This document shows positions 1 through 5,570 of a DNA stretch of 9,208 nucleotides, piece after piece. Position 1 is the first letter of the stretch, and each line of letters opens with the position of its first letter. The notes beneath the pieces are model-generated. The model was given only the letters and a program-made list of their open reading frames with translations. It was not told the origin of the DNA and made no database searches. The stretch is from positions 1 through 9,208 of the forward strand of contig JAIOPW010000095.1 in the NCBI GenBank assembly GCA_021413665.1, given 5' to 3'. The DNA is from Rhodocyclales bacterium (GTDB lineage Bacteria > Pseudomonadota > Gammaproteobacteria > Burkholderiales > Rhodocyclaceae). The position numbers and the translations under genes were made by a program.

Positions 1-172
1 CACGGGCAGCATCGAGTTGCCGGCCGGGACGGAAATGGTCATGCCGGGCGACAACATTGCCATGACGGTGCGGCTGATTGCCCCGATCGCGATGGAAGAA
101 GGTCTGCGTTTCGCCATCCGTGAAGGCGGTCGTACCGTCGGTGCCGGCGTCGTCGCCAAGGTCATCGAATAA
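1..172 (+). CDS. tuf: Elongation factor Tu, C-terminal end (partial)
   Basis: The frame beginning at base 2 reads the last 56 residues of EF-Tu and stops at TAA 170-172; the gene begins outside the window. The translated part includes segments typical of domain III of EF-Tu, such as MVMPGDN, APIAMEEGLRFAIREGGRTV and the terminal GAGVVAKVIE. EF-Tu is the cytoplasmic GTPase that brings aminoacyl-tRNA to the ribosomal A site. Its position just upstream of rpsJ matches the betaproteobacterial order rpsL-rpsG-fusA-tuf-rpsJ, so this is probably the end of the str operon. The GTPase domain is not in view, and the window cannot tell whether a second tuf copy exists elsewhere in the genome. Confidence 0.97.
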   Translation, partial: TGSIELPAGTEMVMPGDNIAMTVRLIAPIAMEEGLRFAIREGGRTVGAGVVAKVIE

Positions 173-178
173 CTTTTG

Positions 179-207
179 TTGCAATACGGCGAAAAGGGCG
201 ATAAAAT
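179..207 (+). promoter_or_regulatory. Probable sigma70 promoter of the S10 operon
   Basis: In the tuf-rpsJ gap a -35-like TTGCAA (179-184) and a -10-like TAAAAT (202-207) are separated by 17 nt. Transcription would start near 214, leaving a leader of only about 40 nt before rpsJ. The -10 and the bases after it, TAAAATTTCGCC, are identical to those of the promoter before rplN. The promoter call is inferred from consensus match and position; the -35 matches four of six consensus bases. Confidence 0.6.
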
Positions 208-220
208 TTCGCCCTTTCGC
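189..220 (+). other. Inverted repeat / hairpin overlapping the S10 promoter
   Basis: AAAGGGCGA (193-201) pairs perfectly with TCGCCCTTT (209-217) around a 7-nt loop. If A192 is bulged, the stem extends by three more pairs (189-191 with 218-220). No uninterrupted T run follows, so it is a poor intrinsic terminator. It may attenuate readthrough from tuf, or act only at DNA level because it spans the -10 box and the predicted start site. The structure is visible in the sequence; its function is unknown. Confidence 0.5.
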
Positions 221-251
221 GATTTGCGACCTCGCTCTTTAAGGATTTTTA

Positions 252-563
252 ATGCAAAGCCAAAAAATACGCATCCGCCTCAAGGCCTTCGACTACCGGT
301 TGATCGATCAGTCGGCGCTTGAAATCGTAGAGACGGCCAAGCGCACCGGCGCTGTCGTGCGCGGTCCGGTACCGCTGCCGACGCGTATTGAGCGTTTCGA
401 CGTATTGCGCTCGCCGCACGTCAATAAGACGTCGCGGGACCAGTTTGAAATTCGTACCCACCTGCGCCTGATGGACATCATCGACCCGACTGACAAAACA
501 GTCGACGCGCTGATGAAGCTGGATCTTCCCGCGGGTGTGGATGTAGAGATCAAGTTGCAGTAA
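252..563 (+). CDS. rpsJ: 30S ribosomal protein S10 (NusE)
   Basis: This 103-residue protein is full length for S10, a 30S head protein that also serves as NusE in Nus-factor antitermination complexes together with NusB. Recognisable blocks are KIRIRLKAFDYRLID (residues 5-19), the RGPVPLPTR stretch (37-45) at the start of the extended loop, and the signature around SPHVNKTSRDQFEIRTH (54-70). An AAGGA Shine-Dalgarno at 241-245 supports the ATG at 252. It is the first gene of the S10 operon, 79 nt after tuf and just behind a promoter-like element. Unlike most junctions here, its stop codon is followed by a 105-nt gap before rplC. Confidence 0.98.
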   Translation: MQSQKIRIRLKAFDYRLIDQSALEIVETAKRTGAVVRGPVPLPTRIERFDVLRSPHVNKTSRDQFEIRTHLRLMDIIDPTDKTVDALMKLDLPAGVDVEIKLQ

Positions 564-602
564 CTCGTAACAGGGGCGCCAACTTTACTGTCGCCTGTCG
601 TG

Positions 603-616
603 GTGACTTTTGTCAC
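603..616 (+). other. Small hairpin in the rpsJ-rplC gap
   Basis: GTGAC (603-607) and GTCAC (612-616) form a 5-bp stem around a TTTT loop, inside the 105-nt gap 564-668. No T run follows, so it is not a typical terminator. The rest of the gap shows no convincing promoter; the rplC Shine-Dalgarno AGGAGA lies at its end (659-664). A regulatory role is possible but unproven. Confidence 0.3.
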
Positions 617-668
617 TGATTCTTGAAAGTGGGCCCGGCCAATCGTAGCTGGGGTTTAGGAGAATAAA

Positions 669-1310
669 ATGAGTCTAGGCCTTGTTGGACGCAAGGTCGG
701 CATGACGCGCGTGTTTGCTGAGGATGGGTCTTCCATTCCGGTGACAGTGCTTGATGTGTCGAACAACCGCGTCACACAAATAAAGACACCTGAAACGGAT
801 GGCTACTCTGCCGTTCAGGTGACCTTTGGCAAGCGTCGTGCCAGCCGGGTTAGCAAGCCCGCTGCAGGACATCTCGCCAAAGCCGGTGTCGAAGCCGGAG
901 AAGTCCTCAAAGAATTCCGCGTAACGCCCGAGCAACTGGCCGGCTTCAAGCCCGGTGACGTGGTTGCTGCGAGCATTTTCAGCGTGGGTCAGAAAGTCGA
1001 CGTCAGCGGTACCTCGATCGGCAAGGGTTTTGCCGGCGCGATCACCCGCCACCATTTCTCGTCGAACCGCGCCTCGCACGGCAACTCCCTGTCGCACAAT
1101 TCTGCCGGTTCCATCGGCATGGCGCAGGATCCGGGTCGCGTTTTTCCCGGCAAGAAGATGGCCGGACATCTCGGCGATGTCGCGCGCACGACGCAGAACC
1201 TGGAAGTCGTCCGCATCGACGAGGCGCGCCAGCTCCTGCTGGTCAGGGGCGCTGTGCCTGGTGCCAAGGGCGGTGATGTAGTCGTCGCCCCTGCCGTCAA
1301 GGCCTCCTAA
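669..1310 (+). CDS. rplC: 50S ribosomal protein L3
   Basis: The 213-residue product is a normal-length bacterial L3, one of the early 23S rRNA-binding proteins that nucleate 50S assembly; its long internal loop reaches toward the peptidyl-transferase centre. The start LGLVGRKVGMTRVFAEDG (residues 3-20) is the classic L3 N-terminus. The central signature HGNSLSHNSAGSIG (137-150) leads into MAQDPGRVFPGKKMAGHLG (151-169), whose Gln153 lies in the region where the enterobacterial protein is N5-methylated by PrmB. The C-terminal LLLVRGAVPGAKGGDVVV is also typical. AGGAGA at 659-664 sets the ATG. It lies 105 nt after rpsJ and 13 nt before rplD. Confidence 0.98.
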   Translation: MSLGLVGRKVGMTRVFAEDGSSIPVTVLDVSNNRVTQIKTPETDGYSAVQVTFGKRRASRVSKPAAGHLAKAGVEAGEVLKEFRVTPEQLAGFKPGDVVAASIFSVGQKVDVSGTSIGKGFAGAITRHHFSSNRASHGNSLSHNSAGSIGMAQDPGRVFPGKKMAGHLGDVARTTQNLEVVRIDEARQLLLVRGAVPGAKGGDVVVAPAVKAS

Positions 1311-1323
1311 GAGCGGGGATGAC

Positions 1324-1944
1324 ATGGAACTCAAACTAATCGACGCTCAAGGTCAGTCCGCCGCAACCGTGACAGCTTCCGATGCGCTGTTCGGACGTGA
1401 CTTCAATGAAGCGCTGGTGCACCAGGTCGTTGTTGCCTACCAGGCCAATGCCCGTGCCGGCAATCGCAAGCAGAAGGACCGTGAAGAGGTGCATCACAGC
1501 ACCAAGAAGCCGTTCCGCCAGAAGGGCACCGGCCGCGCTCGCGCCGGTATGACTTCTTCACCTCTGTGGCGTGGCGGCGGCCGCATCTTCCCGAATACTC
1601 CGGAAGAAAACTTCACGCAGAAGGTCAATCGCAAGATGTACCGCGCCGGTCTGGCGGCCATCCTGTCCCAGTTGGCACGTGAAGACAGGCTGGTGGTGAT
1701 CGACGACTTCGCCATCGAAGCGCCGAAGACCCGCCTGTTCGCGCAAAAGCTGAAGGCCATGGGCCTCGATTCCGTGCTGCTGGTTACGGACAACCTGGAC
1801 GAAAATCTGGCGCTGGCTTCGCGCAACCTGCCGAATGTTCTGGTGCTCGAAGCGCAGCAGGCTGATCCGGTATCCCTGGTTCGCTTCCCCAAGGTGATCT
1901 TCACCAAGGGCGCCGTGGCCAAGATCGAGGAGATGCTGGCATGA
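1324..1944 (+). CDS. rplD: 50S ribosomal protein L4
   Basis: The 206-residue protein is full length for L4. L4 binds 23S rRNA domain I, lines the peptide exit tunnel with an extended loop and, in E. coli, represses the S10 operon. The tunnel loop is visible at about residues 43-98, with the strongly basic KGTGRARAG (67-75) and SPLWRGGGRIFPNTP (79-93). The C-terminal globular half (VVIDDFAIEAPKT, VLLVTDNLDENLALASRNLPNV) is typical. The Shine-Dalgarno is weak (GGGGA before 1322), so translation is probably coupled to rplC. Its TGA stop at 1942-1944 overlaps an ATG at 1941, the usual arrangement for the start of rplW, but here that downstream gene is broken. Confidence 0.97.
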   Translation: MELKLIDAQGQSAATVTASDALFGRDFNEALVHQVVVAYQANARAGNRKQKDREEVHHSTKKPFRQKGTGRARAGMTSSPLWRGGGRIFPNTPEENFTQKVNRKMYRAGLAAILSQLAREDRLVVIDDFAIEAPKTRLFAQKLKAMGLDSVLLVTDNLDENLALASRNLPNVLVLEAQQADPVSLVRFPKVIFTKGAVAKIEEMLA

Positions 1945-2143
1945 GCAAGCGACCAAGCCCGAAGTCAAGGCGGCGGTCGAAATGCTGTTCAAGGTCGAGG
2001 TCAAGTCCGTTCAGATCGCCAACCTCAAGGGCAAGGTCAAGCGCGCTGGTCGCAACATCGGCCGCCGTAGCGACATCAGGAAGGCATTTGTCTGCCTCAA
2101 GCCCGGCCAGGAAATCAATTTTGCTGAAGGGGGGGCTGCTTAA
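1941..2143 (+). pseudogene. rplW: 50S ribosomal protein L23, 5'-deleted and out of frame with its start
   Basis: Only about 200 nt separate rplD from rplB, whereas L23 normally needs about 300. The frame from 1949 to the TAA at 2141-2143 encodes 64 residues that match the L23 C-terminal two thirds: ATKPEVKAAVEMLFKVEV, then KGKVKRAGRNIGRR with the tunnel-tip loop, then KAFVCLKPGQEINF. The missing part is about 37 residues by alignment with remembered E. coli L23, including the VSEKA segment whose glutamate docks trigger factor and SRP. The ATG at 1941 looks like the original start (overlapping the rplD stop) but is in a different frame, so a deletion of roughly 100-115 nt, length 1 mod 3, would explain it. 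The first ATG in the L23 frame is at 1982, without a good Shine-Dalgarno, and would give 53 residues. It is either a true lesion or an assembly error. Confidence 0.82.
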
Positions 2144-2977
2144 ATGGCTCTCGTAAAAGTCAAGCCGACTTCGCCCGGTCGTCGCGGTGTCGTCAAGGTC
2201 GTCAACCCGAATCTGCACAAGGGTCGTCCGCACGACAAGCTGGTTGAAGCCAAGTCGAAGACCGCCGGTCGCAACGCCCATGGCCACATCACCACGCGTC
2301 ACATGGGTGGCGGCCACAAGCAGCATTACCGCGTGATCGATTTCCGTCGCGACAAGGACGGCATTCCGGGCAAGGTCGAGAATCTACAGTACGACCCGAA
2401 CCGCTCGGCCAACATCGCGCTGGTTCTGTACGCCGATGGTGAACGTCGCTACATTATCGCCACCAAAGGCATGGTCGTCGGCCAGGCCGTTCTCAGTGGT
2501 CCCGAGGCTCCGATCAAACCGGGCAACACGCTGCCAATCCGCAGCATTCCGGTCGGTACCACGATTCACTGCGTCGAAATGATGCCCGGCAAAGGCGCGC
2601 AGATAGCGCGTTCGGCAGGCACCTCGGCGCAGCTTCTGGCGCGTGAAGGGACTTATGCCCAGGTGCGGCTGCGTTCCGGCGAGATCCGCCGGATCCACGT
2701 CGAGTGTCGCGCGACGATCGGCGAGGTGGGCAACGAAGAGCACAGCCTGCGCAAGATCGGCAAGGCCGGCGCAATGCGCTGGCGCGGCATCCGCCCGACA
2801 GTTCGCGGCGTCGCCATGAACCCGGTCGATCACCCGCACGGCGGCGGCGAAGGCCGTACCGGCGAAGGTCGTGTTCCCGTCAGTCCGTGGGGCCAACCGA
2901 CCAAGGGCTATCGCACCCGTAACAACAAGCGTACGGACGTCATGATTGTCCAGCGCAGGCCGAAAGGTAAGAGGTAA
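2144..2977 (+). CDS. rplB: 50S ribosomal protein L2
   Basis: The 277-residue product is close to the usual length (273 in E. coli). L2 is needed for subunit association, tRNA binding and peptidyl-transferase assembly. Visible blocks are GGGHKQHYRVIDFRRDKDG (55-73), the OB-fold and SH3-like RNA-binding core, and the near-invariant NPVDHPHGGGEGRTGEGR (226-243). His230 corresponds to E. coli His229, long implicated in peptidyl-transferase function. The C-terminal SPWGQPTKGYRTRNNKRTD follows. The start immediately abuts the TAA of the rplW remnant, with a G-rich run (2129-2135) as the likely ribosome-binding site. If translation were coupled to rplW, the upstream lesion could affect L2 yield; this is inference. 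Confidence 0.98.
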   Translation: MALVKVKPTSPGRRGVVKVVNPNLHKGRPHDKLVEAKSKTAGRNAHGHITTRHMGGGHKQHYRVIDFRRDKDGIPGKVENLQYDPNRSANIALVLYADGERRYIIATKGMVVGQAVLSGPEAPIKPGNTLPIRSIPVGTTIHCVEMMPGKGAQIARSAGTSAQLLAREGTYAQVRLRSGEIRRIHVECRATIGEVGNEEHSLRKIGKAGAMRWRGIRPTVRGVAMNPVDHPHGGGEGRTGEGRVPVSPWGQPTKGYRTRNNKRTDVMIVQRRPKGKR

Positions 2978-2980
2978 GAC

Positions 2981-3262
2981 ATGGCACGTTCTATCAAGAA
3001 GGGCCCGTTCATCGATGCGCACCTGCTCAAGCGGGTGGATGCAGCCCGCGCCTCCAACGACAAGCGCCCGATCAAGACTTGGTCGCGTCGTTCGACCATT
3101 CTTCCGGATTTCGTGGGACTGACTATCGCCGTGCATAACGGCAAGCAGCACATTCCGGTCTATGTGTCGGAAAACATGGTCGGCCACAAGCTTGGTGAGT
3201 TCGCGCTGACGCGAACCTTCAAGGGCCACACGGGCGGCAAGAAGGCCGTCGCGAAGAAGTAA
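2981..3262 (+). CDS. rpsS: 30S ribosomal protein S19
   Basis: At 93 residues this is a normal S19, a 30S head protein that complexes with S13 near the A site and contacts 16S rRNA and the inter-subunit bridge. The start MARSIKKGPFID, the WSRRSTILPDF block (34-44) and the signature SENMVGHKLGEF (63-74) are clear. GAGG (2971-2974), inside the end of rplB, provides the Shine-Dalgarno. It sits 3 nt after the rplB stop and is closely followed by rplV. The short Gly/Lys/Ala-rich end (83-93) is the variable part of the family. Confidence 0.98.
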   Translation: MARSIKKGPFIDAHLLKRVDAARASNDKRPIKTWSRRSTILPDFVGLTIAVHNGKQHIPVYVSENMVGHKLGEFALTRTFKGHTGGKKAVAKK

Positions 3263-3271
3263 GGAGCGATG

Positions 3272-3601
3272 ATGGAAACCAACGCAAATTTGCGCGGTGT
3301 CCGGCTTTCCGCCCAAAAAGGTCGCCTGGTCGCGGACCTGGTGCGCGGCAAGCCGGTAGATCAGGCGCTCAGTATCTTGGCGTTTTCGCCGAAAAAGGGT
3401 GCAGGCATCATCAAGAAGGTGCTTGAGTCGGCAATCGCCAACGCGGAACACAATGACGGCGCCGATATCGATGCACTGAAGATTACGCGGATCTATGTCG
3501 AAAAGGGCACGGTTCTCAAGCGCTTCACTGCGCGAGCCAAGGGACGCGGTAACCGCATCCTCAAGCCAACTTGTCACATTTTCGTGACTGTTGGCGATTA
3601 A
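3272..3601 (+). CDS. rplV: 50S ribosomal protein L22
   Basis: L22 binds all 23S rRNA domains and puts a long beta-hairpin into the exit tunnel next to L4; changes in that hairpin are known to affect macrolide response. From the ATG at 3272 the protein has 109 residues: METNANLRGVRLSAQKGRLV (1-20), the core LESAIANAEHNDGADID (51-67), and the hairpin TVLKRFTARAKGRGNRILKP (80-99). An in-frame ATG also lies at 3269, but the AGGAG at 3262-3266 would then be only 2 nt from the start. The second ATG has 5-nt spacing and gives the usual betaproteobacterial beginning MET. No insertion or deletion is evident in the hairpin. rpsC follows after 9 nt. Confidence 0.96.
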   Translation: METNANLRGVRLSAQKGRLVADLVRGKPVDQALSILAFSPKKGAGIIKKVLESAIANAEHNDGADIDALKITRIYVEKGTVLKRFTARAKGRGNRILKPTCHIFVTVGD

Positions 3602-3610
3602 GGAGGGCAC

Positions 3611-4498
3611 ATGGGACAGAAGATTCATCCGACCGGTTTTCGTCTTTCGGTCACACGCAACTGGACTTCCCGCTGGTATGCTAACAGCAAGAATTTTCCG
3701 CAAATGCTCAAGGAAGATCTTGAGGTCCGCGAATATCTGAAAAAGAAGCTGGCGCACGCATCTGTCGGTCGAGTGGTGATTGAGCGTCCTGCGAAGAACG
3801 CGCGGGTTACAGTTTATAGTGCCCGCCCCGGCGTCGTCATCGGCAAGAAGGGTGAAGACATTGAGCACCTGAAGGCCGAACTCCAACGCAAGATGGGCGT
3901 GCCGGTGCACGTCAATATCGAAGAGATACGCAAGCCTGAAACCGACGCTCAGCTGATCGCAGATTCGATTGCCCAGCAGCTTGAAAAGCGCATCATGTTC
4001 CGTCGCGCCATGAAGCGGGCAATGCAGAATGCCATGCGACTCGGAGCCCAGGGCATCAAGATCATGAGTTCTGGACGCCTGAATGGTGCTGAAATCGCAC
4101 GTCGGGAATGGTATCGGGAAGGGCGTGTGCCGCTACATACCCTGCGCGCCGATATCGACTACGGCACTTCCGAGGCGAAGACCACCTACGGCATTATCGG
4201 TATCAAGGTCTGGGTCTTCAAGGGCGAGATTCTGTCACGCAGCGAGGCTCTGCTGGCTGCGCCCGAACCCGCTGTTGATGATCAGCGCAAGCCTCGCCGT
4301 AGTCCCGGCAAGCCCCGTACGGAGGGCGAAGGCGAATCCAAACCGACCCGCCGCCCGGCCAAGAAAGCGGAAGAAGTCAAACCGGACGCAAAGCCTGAAG
4401 CTGCTGTCGCAGCACCAAAGGTACCAGTCAAGCGTGTTCGAAAGGCCCCGGCCAAGACCGATGGCGTCGATAGCGCAGCGAAGGAAGGCAAGGAGTAA
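3611..4498 (+). CDS. rpsC: 30S ribosomal protein S3 with long charged C-terminal tail
   Basis: S3 lies at the mRNA entry channel of the 30S head and helps the ribosome unwind mRNA. The conserved body occupies about residues 1-213: GQKIHPTGFRL at the start, a KH domain with the GVVIGKKGEDIE loop (GKKG at 78-81), and the C-terminal domain with SGRLNGAEIARREWYREGRVPLHTLRA (154-180) and YGIIGIKVWVFKGEI (193-207). From about residue 214 to 295 there is a low-complexity tail rich in Lys, Ala, Pro, Glu and Arg. E. coli S3 is about 233 residues and many betaproteobacterial versions are longer, so the tail is at the long end rather than unprecedented. AGGAGGG at 3602-3608 fixes the start. The stop is 3 nt before rplP. 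Confidence 0.97.
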   Translation: MGQKIHPTGFRLSVTRNWTSRWYANSKNFPQMLKEDLEVREYLKKKLAHASVGRVVIERPAKNARVTVYSARPGVVIGKKGEDIEHLKAELQRKMGVPVHVNIEEIRKPETDAQLIADSIAQQLEKRIMFRRAMKRAMQNAMRLGAQGIKIMSSGRLNGAEIARREWYREGRVPLHTLRADIDYGTSEAKTTYGIIGIKVWVFKGEILSRSEALLAAPEPAVDDQRKPRRSPGKPRTEGEGESKPTRRPAKKAEEVKPDAKPEAAVAAPKVPVKRVRKAPAKTDGVDSAAKEGKE

Positions 4499-4501
4499 AA
4501 A

Positions 4502-4915
4502 ATGCTGCAACCTGCCCGCAGAAAATACCGCAAGGAACAAAAGGGTCGCAATACGGGCCTCGCTACCCGGGGCGCCAAAGTCAGCTTTGGCGAGTACGGC
4601 CTCAAGGCTATTGGTCGTGGCCGCCTGACGGCGCGTCAGATTGAGGCTGCGCGTCGTGCCATGACCCGCCACATCAAGCGTGGTGGCCGCATATGGATAC
4701 GCATTTTCCCGGACAAGCCGATTTCCAAGAAGCCGCTCGAGGTTCGGATGGGTAACGGCAAGGGTTCCCCGGAGTATTGGGTCGCCGAAATCCAGCCCGG
4801 CAAGGTACTTTACGAGATGGACGGTGTCGATGAGACTCTGGCGCGCGAGGCCTTCCGCCTTGCCGCCGCCAAGCTTCCGCTCGAGACCACCTTCGTCACC
4901 CGTCATTTGGGATAA
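4502..4915 (+). CDS. rplP: 50S ribosomal protein L16
   Basis: This 137-residue protein is full length. L16 organises the A-site side of the 50S and is needed for late assembly and peptidyl transfer. It begins MLQPARRKYRKEQKGRNTG (1-19), where position 5 is Ala instead of the more usual Lys or Ser. It contains the signature IGRGRLTARQIEAARRAMTR (37-56) and IWIRIFPDKPISKKP (64-78). Arg82 in VRMGNGKG corresponds to E. coli Arg81, which is hydroxylated by RoxA/YcfD. AAGGAG at 4490-4495, inside the end of rpsC, is the Shine-Dalgarno. Three bases separate its stop from rpmC. Confidence 0.98.
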   Translation: MLQPARRKYRKEQKGRNTGLATRGAKVSFGEYGLKAIGRGRLTARQIEAARRAMTRHIKRGGRIWIRIFPDKPISKKPLEVRMGNGKGSPEYWVAEIQPGKVLYEMDGVDETLAREAFRLAAAKLPLETTFVTRHLG

Positions 4916-4918
4916 GCC

Positions 4919-5113
4919 ATGAAGACAAGTGAGCTGAGAGCTAAGAACGACGTGGATCTGCAAAAGGAACTGCTGGAGCTGCGCAAAGCGCAATTCGGCC
5001 TTCGCATGCAGGTGGCTACACAACAGCTGACCAATACCAGCCAGGTCGGCAAGGTGCGCAAGGACATCGCGCGCATCAAGACAATTCAGCGTGAGAAGGC
5101 GGCGGCGAAATGA
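4919..5113 (+). CDS. rpmC: 50S ribosomal protein L29
   Basis: The 64-residue product is a normal two-helix L29, which sits at the tunnel exit beside L23 and forms part of the platform for nascent-chain factors. The segments KTSELRAKNDVDLQKELLEL (2-21), LRKAQFGLRMQVATQQL (21-37) and VGKVRKDIARIKTI (43-56) match the family. It starts 3 nt after rplP and its TGA overlaps the ATG of rpsQ (ATGA at 5110-5113), indicating translational coupling. Its intactness matters because its neighbour at the exit site, L23, appears truncated in this window. Confidence 0.97.
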   Translation: MKTSELRAKNDVDLQKELLELRKAQFGLRMQVATQQLTNTSQVGKVRKDIARIKTIQREKAAAK

Positions 5114-5382
5114 CGGATGCGACCACTCAAACCGTGCGGCGCACCCTTCAGGGTCGCGTTGTTTCGGACAAGATGCAGAAGACGGTGACGGTTCTGGTCG
5201 AGCGCAAGGTCAAGCACCCTGTGATCGGCAAGATCATGACCCGTTCGAAGAAATACCACGCCCACGTCGAAGGCCTGGAAACGGTAGCCGGCGATCTGGT
5301 TCAGATCGAGGAATGCGCTCCGATTTCAAAAACCAAGGCATGGCGTGTCGCCAAGGTTGTGGAGAAGGCCCGTATCGTTTGA
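5110..5382 (+). CDS. rpsQ: 30S ribosomal protein S17
   Basis: A 90-residue S17, an OB-fold primary binder of the 16S rRNA 5' domain. Typical blocks are RTLQGRVVSDKMQKTVTVLVER (11-32), HPVIGKIMTRSKKYHAH (36-52) and the C-terminal IEECAPISKTKAWRVAKVVE (66-85). The start overlaps the rpmC stop. It is the last gene of the S10 operon; its stop is followed by a 188-nt gap before rplN, which contains no clear rho-independent terminator. A 7-bp repeat pair, TATCGTT (5373-5379) with AACGATA (5397-5403), spans the stop but has no T run. Confidence 0.98.
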   Translation: MTDATTQTVRRTLQGRVVSDKMQKTVTVLVERKVKHPVIGKIMTRSKKYHAHVEGLETVAGDLVQIEECAPISKTKAWRVAKVVEKARIV

Positions 5383-5428
5383 TCGTACCTCTGCGCAACG
5401 ATATACCGCACTTTATTCGCGATAGTAG

Positions 5429-5456
5429 TTGACAACAGGATGGCGGGATGTAAAAT
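5429..5456 (+). promoter_or_regulatory. Probable sigma70 promoter of the spc operon
   Basis: A perfect -35 TTGACA (5429-5434) and a near-consensus -10 TAAAAT (5451-5456) are separated by 16 nt in the rpsQ-rplN gap, where the E. coli spc promoter also lies. Transcription would begin near 5463, giving a leader of about 108 nt before rplN. The 12 bases TAAAATTTCGCC from the -10 onward repeat those of the S10 promoter exactly. Confidence 0.75.
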
Positions 5457-5472
5457 TTCGCCTCTTTGCTCC

Positions 5473-5496
5473 GTCGGGACCGTTTCTCTTCCCGAC
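5473..5496 (+). other. Hairpin in the spc operon leader
   Basis: GTCGGGA (5473-5479) and TCCCGAC (5490-5496) are a perfect 7-bp inverted repeat around a 10-nt pyrimidine-rich loop. It lies about 10 nt downstream of the predicted transcription start, near the 5' end of the mRNA. It could protect the 5' end or serve in regulation; no family of leader RNA is recognised. Confidence 0.5.
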
Positions 5497-5501
5497 ATTC
5501 C

Positions 5502-5516
5502 AGCCCCCAGCGGGCT
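5502..5516 (+). other. Second hairpin in the spc operon leader
   Basis: AGCCC (5502-5506) pairs with GGGCT (5512-5516) around CCAGC, five bases after the first leader hairpin. The stem is short but GC-rich. The following 50 nt up to the rplN Shine-Dalgarno (GGAG, 5559-5562) contain no T run, so termination is unlikely. Confidence 0.4.
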
Positions 5517-5570
5517 CCAAGACTGATCGTGAATGTAAATGCATCCACGGATTAAGTTGGAGATGAAAAT

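Noticed and set aside
623..651. Possible promoter TTGAAA-N17-TAGCTG before rplC
   Set aside because: The -10 candidate matches the consensus poorly and the spacer is very GC-rich, so the evidence is too weak.
2384..3910. 508-residue open frame on the minus strand across rplB, rpsS, rplV and rpsC
   Set aside because: It lies wholly opposite four well-recognised ribosomal protein genes, resembles no family I know, and long antisense frames are expected in high-GC coding DNA.
4083..4628. 181-residue plus-strand frame overlapping the S3 tail and the start of rplP
   Set aside because: Alternative-frame shadow; the S3 and L16 frames have Shine-Dalgarno sites and clear homology.
5373..5403. Inverted repeat TATCGTT/AACGATA across the rpsQ stop as a terminator
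   Set aside because: The stem is AT-rich, has a 17-nt loop and no T run; not convincing as a rho-independent terminator.
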